From: Candidatus Latescibacterota bacterium
GTDB lineage: Bacteria; JAAXHH01; JACQVL01
Assembly: GCA_016209865.1 (NCBI GenBank)
Contig: JACQVL010000323.1
Coordinates: 1 to 7,174, forward strand
Length of the DNA: 7,174 nt
Direction of reading: 5' to 3'
A program made the translations under genes and the position numbers. The notes below the pieces were generated by a model. That model ran no database searches and was not told where the DNA came from. It saw only the letters and a list, made by a program, of their open reading frames with translations. Shown piece by piece: positions 1 through 4,300 of this stretch (position 1 is the first letter of the stretch; the number at the start of each line of letters is the position of its first letter).

Positions 1-2556
1 AGCCTCCGGCTCGACCCGAACGTCGCCCCGACGTTCGAGGGGATCACCTTACAGGTGGATGCGGATCAGCCTGATTATACCGGCTCTGTTCATATCGAGC
101 TTCAAGTCAAGAAGACCACCAATGCGTTCAAATTCCACGCGGCCGGGATGACGCTGCGTTCGGTCGTGCTCACGGGCGACCGGGGGGTGGTGCGATTCAG
201 CTATAGAGCCGGACAGACCGGGCTGATCCTCGTCACGACCGAATCCCCGCTCACGCCGGGGCGGTACACGCTCGACATCGAGTTCTCCAACCCCTTCAAT
301 ACGCAGGCGGTCAGCCTCTATCGGGTCGAGACCGGGGGGCAGGCGTACGCGTTCACGCAGTTTGAAGCCCAGGATGCCCGTAAAGCGTTTCCGTGCTGGG
401 ATGAGCCGATCTTCAAGATCCCGTACCAGGTGACGCTCACCGTGCCAGAAGGCCATCTGGCCATCGCCAACACGCCCATCCAGCAAGAAACGATCGCCGG
501 CGGACGGAAGACGATCGTGTTTGCCCGGACCAAGCCGCTCCCGTCGTACCTCTTAGCGATGGCGACCGGGCCGCTTGAGACGGTGCCGATTCCCGGCTTA
601 TCCATCCCCGGCCGGGTCGTGACGGTCAAAGGCCAGGCCAACCGCGCCGCCGAAGCGGCCAGGGTGACTCCCCCGATTCTGAAGGCGCTGGAAACGTACT
701 TCGGCCGCCCGTATCCGTACGAGAAGCTCGACATCATCGGGGTGCCCGAGTACCAGTTCGGCGCGATGGAAAACCCGGGGGCGATCACGTTCCTGGATCA
801 TTTGCTGCTGTTCGATTCCGCTACGGCGAGCGCGGACCAGCGCCGGACGTTGGCCAGCATCCTGGCGCATGAGCTCGCCCATATATGGTTCGGCGACTTA
901 GTGACGATGGCCTGGTGGGACGATGTCTGGCTGAATGAGTCGTTCGCGTCCTGGCTGGGGGATAAGATCACCGATCAAGTCTTCCCACAGTACAGGATCG
1001 CGCTCACCCAGGTGCGGGACGGACAACTGGCCATGCTCACGGATGCGAAGGTGTCCACCCGGGCGATCCGTCAGCCGGTGACCGCCGGGGATAACCCGGA
1101 GCAGTTCTTCGATGAGCTGGCCTACCAGAAGGGTCAGGCGGTCCTGGGCATGCTCGAACACTGGATGGGGCCGGAGAAGTTCCGGCGGGGGATTCTCGAC
1201 TATCTCAAGGCGCACGAGTGGAGGAACGCGGCGGCCAGCGATCTGTGGGCGGCGCTCTCGACCGTGGCTGGACGCGACATCGGCTCATCGATGTCGACGT
1301 TTCTCGACCAGCCGGGCGTCCCGCTGGTCAGCGCGGAACTCTTGCCGGATGGGTCTGTCCGGTTGAGCCAGCAACGGTTCTTGAACTACGGCATCCAGGC
1401 GCCCCGGCCAGCGCTCTGGGAGATTCCGGTCGTCCTGAAATACCCCGACGGGGCGGCCACGCGAACCCAGGAGGTGCTGCTGACGCAGCCGGTTCAGACG
1501 TTCGTCCTGCGGGCGCAGAAGCCTCCCGCTTGGATTCATCCGAATGCCGGGGAGAAGGGGTACTACCGCTGGACGGTGCCGCCCACGATGCTGCTATCCC
1601 TGGTGCAGCACTCCGTGGAGGTCCTGGATGTGCGCGAGCGTATGGGGCTGGTGAACAACCTCGCCGCGCTGCTGGATGCCGGCCAGATCAAAGGAGACGA
1701 CTATCTCCGGACGATCGGAGCGTTCGCGGACGACTCCCAGCCCGAAGTGCTCAGCGTGCTCGCAGACGATGGCCTCGGGAAAATCTGGTCGAACTTCGTC
1801 GCGGAATCGAGCGGCCTGAACGACGCGTTTGCTGCCTACGTCCGGAAGACCCTGAGTCCAGCGCTCACGCGCTTCGGGTTGGCGAAGAAGAACGGAGAAG
1901 CAGAAACGGTCTCGCTCTTCCGTCCCTCGTTGATGTTGTGGTTGGGGGATCAAGGTCAGGATGCGCGAGTGCTGGGGTATGCCGACTCCTTAGCCCAGGT
2001 GTATGTGCGGGAACCGTCGGCTATCGACCCCGCCTTAGCCGAGGTGGCTCTCCAGCTTTCGTCGCTTCGCGGGGATAGCACCCTGTTTGAGGGGTACCGG
2101 ACGAAATTCGAAACGACCACAATCCCCATCGAACGGCGTCAGTACCTTCGGGCGTTGGGGTATTTCAGGGCTCCAAACCTGGTCGAGCGGGCGCTGCAGT
2201 ACACGTTGAGCGGCCCGCTCCGCCCACAGGAACTGCTCACCATCCCGAACTTCATCAACTTCATTTCCCCCCAATACCGCGACCGGGTGTTCGAGTGGAT
2301 GACGGCCAACTACCAGACGATCACCTCCCGAATCCCGCCGGGCTTCGCCGCCTTAAACCTGCCGTGGCTGGCCAACGGGTGTTCCGTCACACGCCTCGAC
2401 ACGGCGCGGAGGTTTTTTGCAAACCCCTCCCACGCGCCGCCAGGGACGGAGAAAGAAGTTGAGAAGATGGCGGAGACGGTGATGCGGCGCGTGACCCTGC
2501 GTGAACGCGAAGGCCGGGCCGTGGCGAAGGCTCTCAGCCCCTTCGCCAGACCGTGA
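1..2556 (+). CDS. M1 family zinc aminopeptidase, 5'-truncated by window edge
   Basis: Metallopeptidase of the M1 family (gluzincin, aminopeptidase N/ERAP type), which removes N-terminal residues from peptides using one zinc ion. The frame is open from base 1. A GTG at 55 is not the real start, because the upstream codons (SLRLDPNVAPTFEGITLQV) already read as the conserved first strand of the M1 N-terminal beta domain. About 851 residues are visible. Numbering from base 1: N-terminal beta-saddle about 1-215; exopeptidase motif GAMEN at 254-258 (bases 760-774); zinc site HELAH at 290-294 (bases 868-882) with the third ligand Glu in NES 18 residues later (residue 313); transition-state tyrosine in ELAYQKG near 375; an ERAP1_C-like helical region from roughly 540 to the end, after the GYYRW segment. 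All catalytic residues are present, so the enzyme should be active. Location (cytoplasm, periplasm or anchored) cannot be told because the N-terminus is missing. The stop TGA at 2554 lies 8 bases before the palindromic element. Confidence 0.97.
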   Translation, partial: SLRLDPNVAPTFEGITLQVDADQPDYTGSVHIELQVKKTTNAFKFHAAGMTLRSVVLTGDRGVVRFSYRAGQTGLILVTTESPLTPGRYTLDIEFSNPFNTQAVSLYRVETGGQAYAFTQFEAQDARKAFPCWDEPIFKIPYQVTLTVPEGHLAIANTPIQQETIAGGRKTIVFARTKPLPSYLLAMATGPLETVPIPGLSIPGRVVTVKGQANRAAEAARVTPPILKALETYFGRPYPYEKLDIIGVPEYQFGAMENPGAITFLDHLLLFDSATASADQRRTLASILAHELAHIWFGDLVTMAWWDDVWLNESFASWLGDKITDQVFPQYRIALTQVRDGQLAMLTDAKVSTRAIRQPVTAGDNPEQFFDELAYQKGQAVLGMLEHWMGPEKFRRGILDYLKAHEWRNAAASDLWAALSTVAGRDIGSSMSTFLDQPGVPLVSAELLPDGSVRLSQQRFLNYGIQAPRPALWEIPVVLKYPDGAATRTQEVLLTQPVQTFVLRAQKPPAWIHPNAGEKGYYRWTVPPTMLLSLVQHSVEVLDVRERMGLVNNLAALLDAGQIKGDDYLRTIGAFADDSQPEVLSVLADDGLGKIWSNFVAESSGLNDAFAAYVRKTLSPALTRFGLAKKNGEAETVSLFRPSLMLWLGDQGQDARVLGYADSLAQVYVREPSAIDPALAEVALQLSSLRGDSTLFEGYRTKFETTTIPIERRQYLRALGYFRAPNLVERALQYTLSGPLRPQELLTIPNFINFISPQYRDRVFEWMTANYQTITSRIPPGFAALNLPWLANGCSVTRLDTARRFFANPSHAPPGTEKEVEKMAETVMRRVTLREREGRAVAKALSPFARP

Positions 2557-2564
2557 GCGCAAGG

Positions 2565-2684
2565 GTGTACGAGAAGCTCCGGTCGCCCGCCGCTCAAGCG
2601 GCGGGCTGAATAGACCAAGCCCCGTGAACGGGGCTTGGGATAGATGAGCACGCCCATTCATGGACGTGTGGACTTCTCGTACAC
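2565..2684. repeat. 120-bp cloverleaf-forming palindromic element
   Basis: The ends are a perfect 12-bp inverted repeat: GTGTACGAGAAG at 2565-2576 and its complement at 2673-2684. Past a single bulged C (2577) the closing stem continues for 3 more pairs (2578-2580 with 2670-2672). Inside are three hairpins: 2585-2606 (10 pairs, loop CA), 2615-2638 (10 pairs, loop TGAA), and 2649-2668 (8 pairs with one C-A mismatch, loop TC). The two linkers between hairpins both contain ATAGA. Nearly every base is explained by this four-way-junction fold. No ORF of note lies inside. Non-autonomous transposable elements (IS200/IS605-derived, REP/BIME-like, or palindromic MITEs) show this kind of architecture, but a structured RNA or a 3'-end stabiliser of the aminopeptidase mRNA is also possible. 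The structure is directly seen; the mobile origin is inference. Confidence 0.75.
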
Positions 2685-2704
2685 GTTCTCCCCCCGGTTT
2701 TCTT

Positions 2705-2723
2705 GTTGACAAAGTTTATCAAC
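2705..2723. promoter_or_regulatory. 19-bp near-palindrome over the -35 box (candidate operator)
   Basis: GTTGACAAAGTTTATCAAC is an inverted repeat with 8 of 9 pairs matching around a central G; the one mismatch is at the sixth position. It covers the -35 box and most of the spacer of the consensus promoter. A dimeric repressor bound here would block RNA polymerase. The size and position are typical of operators for small dimeric regulators (for example MarR, TetR or DtxR families), but no family can be assigned from the sequence alone, and a chance AT-rich palindrome is not excluded. Confidence 0.5.
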
Positions 2724-2734
2724 ATAATTATAAT
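2706..2734 (+). promoter_or_regulatory. Perfect-consensus sigma70-type promoter
   Basis: TTGACA at 2706-2711 and TATAAT at 2729-2734 are separated by exactly 17 bases, the consensus housekeeping promoter. It sits in a markedly AT-rich island in an otherwise GC-rich window. Expected transcription start is about 2741, giving an untranslated leader of roughly 66 bases before the ATG at 2807 of the thioredoxin-like gene. The promoter is placed just after the cloverleaf element, so the downstream gene is probably transcribed independently of the aminopeptidase. Confidence 0.85.
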
Positions 2735-2794
2735 GACAACTATGTATCGCTGATGCGCGGCTGTTTTTACCGGCCACCGGCCACTTTCTTTCAC

Positions 2795-2801
2795 GAGGAG
2801 G
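2795..2801 (+). promoter_or_regulatory. Strong ribosome binding site deciding the start at 2807
   Basis: GAGGAGG lies 5 bases upstream of ATG 2807. This site, followed immediately by a typical signal peptide, fixes the start. The same frame is open upstream to an ATG at 2660, but that would place the cloverleaf arm and the promoter inside the protein. Confidence 0.85.
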
Positions 2802-2806
2802 CATTT

Positions 2807-3571
2807 ATGCGACATCCATCATTCCGGCTGTTGGGTATGATGCTCGGTCTGCTTGCGGTGACGGGCCTGGCGGGCTCGTCCGGCGCCGGAGAGGCCGGGA
2901 AGACGATCGGCACAGAGATCGGCCAGTATGCCCCGAATTTTCAGGTGTACACGATGAACGGGGAGAAAGTCACCCTCGAAGATTACAAGGGAAAACTCCT
3001 GTTCGTGAACTTCTGGGCGTGGTGGTGCCCGCCGTGCCGGGATGAAGCCGAAGCCCTGATGAACTTAGAGAAGCGGTACGCGGGAAGAGTTGAGTTCGCC
3101 TACGTCGGCGTCGAGCGCTTCTGGCGTGATAAGAAATCCCTCGACCCGAAAGAGGTCGCGGATGGCCTCCGTCCCGAACTCAACGACTTCATCGAGGGCA
3201 CCAAGAAGACAAAATTTGTGAAGCCGGACTCCACCGTCCTGAAAGCCCATCCGGAGCGGGCAGCCGAGTATGGGGCACGCAATCAGGCGGTGATCGACCA
3301 TTTTCTCCAGCGCTCGTTCTTCGACTTCCGCGGGTATTGGGAACGGCAGTTCCGGGCGCAGACGAACGAGAAATACGGGATTCCCGTCACCTACCTGATC
3401 GACCGGGACGGGAAGATCAAGCTGGCCGTGCACCCCAACAAACAGAACTGGGACCGCAACGATGATATCATGGATGACTTCGTGGCCGGCCGCGATCTGA
3501 CGAAATACCAGTCACGCTTCCCCATCCCGCCTGAACTCCAACGGAAACCCGCCACCGCCGCCGGGCAATAA
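2807..3571 (+). CDS. Exported thioredoxin-fold protein (TlpA/ResA-like) with long insertion
   Basis: A 254-residue protein. Residues 1 to about 25-30 form a Sec signal peptide (MRHPSFR, then a hydrophobic run LLGMMLGLLAVTGLAG); there is no lipobox cysteine. The mature part begins with the redoxin/AhpC-TSA pattern (IGQYAPNFQVYTMNGEKVTLEDYKGK), followed by strand LLFVNFWA and the active site WCPPC with Cys74 and Cys77; an acidic Glu80 follows, as in ResA. The second half has the cis-Pro loop YGIPVTYLIDRDGKI (Pro193). TlpA/ResA proteins exchange disulfides in the periplasm, usually as reductants for cytochrome c maturation or for a client protein; here no cytochrome or Dsb gene is visible, so the client is unknown. 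About 116 residues separate Cys77 from Pro193, against roughly 65 in classic ResA; the extra segment is rich in charged and aromatic residues. The C-terminal tail (about 232-254) is Pro/Ala-rich. It has its own consensus promoter and possible operator. Confidence 0.93.
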   Translation: MRHPSFRLLGMMLGLLAVTGLAGSSGAGEAGKTIGTEIGQYAPNFQVYTMNGEKVTLEDYKGKLLFVNFWAWWCPPCRDEAEALMNLEKRYAGRVEFAYVGVERFWRDKKSLDPKEVADGLRPELNDFIEGTKKTKFVKPDSTVLKAHPERAAEYGARNQAVIDHFLQRSFFDFRGYWERQFRAQTNEKYGIPVTYLIDRDGKIKLAVHPNKQNWDRNDDIMDDFVAGRDLTKYQSRFPIPPELQRKPATAAGQ

Positions 3572-3595
3572 AGACAGGGGAAAAGTGGAAAAGAA

Positions 3596-3665
3596 GTATG
3601 GGGGTATGGGCGTATGGGGGAAACAGATCAGAGGCTCTGACTCCCACACTCCCACACTCCCATAC
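3596..3665. repeat. Inverted pair of octamer tandem repeats, large imperfect hairpin
   Basis: The left arm (3596-3620) is three copies of an octamer of the type GTATGGGG plus one G. The right arm (3641-3665) is three copies of CTCCCACA/CTCCCATA plus C. The right arm is the reverse complement of the left at 20 of 25 positions, and two of the five differences would be G-U wobbles in RNA. The 20-base loop ends in a smaller palindrome, TCAGAGGCTCTGA (3628-3640). It could act as a transcript 3' end, although no T-run follows. Confidence 0.7.
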
Positions 3666-3670
3666 GTTTC

Positions 3671-3725
3671 TGCTCCCATTCTCCCACTCCCCCACTCCCC
3701 CACTCATCCATTCTCTCATTCCCCA
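3671..3725. repeat. C-rich degenerate octamer repeat with G-quadruplex potential on the - strand
   Basis: A pyrimidine tract with units such as CCCCCACT and CTCATCCATT at about 8-base spacing. On the - strand, 3675-3701 reads as G-runs of 5, 5, 3 and 3 separated by AGT, AGT and AGAAT, which satisfies the standard quadruplex pattern. It continues the period of the adjacent right arm of the hairpin. Confidence 0.65.
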
Positions 3726-3765
3726 TTTTGCCCTTCCTGCTTTCGTCTCAGATTCGATAAAGACC

Positions 3766-3794
3766 TTGACAAAATAGCTGTCTCGATGTATGTT
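3766..3794 (+). promoter_or_regulatory. Possible sigma70-type promoter
   Basis: TTGACA (3766-3771) and TATGTT (3789-3794) are 17 bases apart; the -35 is perfect and the -10 matches 4 of 6. It lies at the left edge of an AT-richer stretch, about 110 bases before the small ORF at 3910, and could drive that ORF and the receptor gene. It shares TTGACAAA with the promoter at 2706 but lacks the palindrome. Confidence 0.45.
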
Positions 3795-3909
3795 TGTGAC
3801 TGCTCACCCGATACACAGGGGTTGTCGCCTGCAACGATCCCGGTATTGTCCGTCCTGTTTTTAGAAGATATTCATAACAGACTGTACTCTTACAACTAAT
3901 ATAGCCTTC

Positions 3910-4140
3910 ATGATTGACATTGATCTGCTTCATCCTCGAACGGTTGAGTCGTTCATCCTCACGACGGCAGTTCCGCGTCGACGGTGGCCTGTGATCACCC
4001 TCGTCATCCTCCTGCTCATCGGCGCCGCGATCGGAGCGGTTCTGGTCATCCCCCCTGAGCGTCATCCCCCGATCGTTCGAGAGGTCGTTCGCCAGGTCGA
4101 ACACGTGATGATCGGTGTCCTTACGATGATCCGGTCGTAG
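3910..4140 (+). CDS. Hypothetical small single-pass membrane protein
   Basis: A 76-residue frame, not recognised as any family. Residues 1-26 are hydrophilic and end in a basic patch (PRRRWP). Residues 27-48 form one strong hydrophobic helix (VITLVILLLIGAAIGAVLVI). The remainder (PPERHPPIVREVVRQVEHVMIGVLTMIRS) looks amphipathic. The positive-inside rule would place the N-terminus in the cytoplasm. In favour: a coherent membrane topology, a candidate promoter upstream, and a hairpin just after the stop. Against: no clear Shine-Dalgarno sequence before the ATG, short length, and an overlapping antisense frame. It could share a transcript with the receptor 160 bases downstream, but any link to it is inference. 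Confidence 0.45.
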   Translation: MIDIDLLHPRTVESFILTTAVPRRRWPVITLVILLLIGAAIGAVLVIPPERHPPIVREVVRQVEHVMIGVLTMIRS

Positions 4141-4141
4141 C

Positions 4142-4158
4142 CGGGGCATCACGCCCCG
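4142..4158 (+). terminator. GC hairpin just after the small ORF
   Basis: CGGGGC, loop ATCAC, GCCCCG: a perfect 6-pair GC stem beginning 2 bases after the stop of the small ORF. No T-run follows (CCATTCTTG), so it is a weak or Rho-assisted terminator at best, or an mRNA stability/attenuation hairpin in the receptor leader. Confidence 0.35.
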
Positions 4159-4286
4159 CCATTCTTGTCACACGAACCGAAGGAGGTGCCAGCCAGCAGA
4201 GAGAAGAAGATGGACGGCAGAACCGCGCGGGAAATTTTCTGTCGAATCGGGTCTTCATCGTTGTTGAGAGGCAGCAGGATTCAGGA

Positions 4287-4292
4287 AAGGAG
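4287..4292 (+). promoter_or_regulatory. Ribosome binding site of the TonB-dependent receptor
   Basis: AAGGAG with an 8-base gap to ATG 4301. Together with the signal peptide that follows, it settles the start. Confidence 0.8.
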
Positions 4293-4300
4293 ATGACCCC

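Larger units (their letters stand above)
3572..3909. other. Gene-free spacer with octamer repeats and a possible promoter
   Basis: No convincing coding region. A + strand frame at 3585-3899 is open, but its first half simply translates the repeats (Gly/Trp then Ser/Pro/His-rich) and it lacks protein-like composition. The left half holds inverted octamer repeats and C-rich repeats; the right half (about 3750-3909) is AT-richer and contains a candidate promoter at 3766-3794. No intrinsic terminator with a T-run is obvious for the gene ending at 3571. Confidence 0.7.

Noticed and set aside
17-37. Perfect 9-bp inverted repeat with a 3-base loop at the left edge
   Set aside because: It lies inside conserved codons of the aminopeptidase beta domain and is explained by GC-rich codon choice; no sign of an independent function.
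55-57. GTG as the start codon of the aminopeptidase
   Set aside because: The frame is open to base 1, upstream codons match the family, and there is no ribosome binding site.
717-729. A 13-base match (GTACGAGAAGCTC) to the left end of the cloverleaf element
   Set aside because: It encodes the conserved YEKL of the M1 family; the match looks coincidental.
2771-2784. Tandem CCGGCCA repeat in the leader of the thioredoxin-like gene
   Set aside because: Only two 7-base copies; too short to interpret.
2660-2806. N-terminal extension of the thioredoxin-like protein to an ATG at 2660
   Set aside because: The extension would translate the cloverleaf arm, promoter and leader, and would bury the signal peptide; the strong ribosome binding site supports 2807.
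3641-3725. Possible CRISPR array from the regular C-rich repeats
   Set aside because: The period is only 8 bases with degenerate units and no unique spacers.
3585-3899. A 104-codon + strand frame in the spacer
   Set aside because: Half of it is a translation of octamer repeats, and it contains the candidate promoter; composition is not protein-like.
3748-4152. A 134-codon - strand frame opposite the small membrane ORF
   Set aside because: It is rich in Arg, Asp and His with no hydrophobic core or domain, as expected from an antisense shadow.
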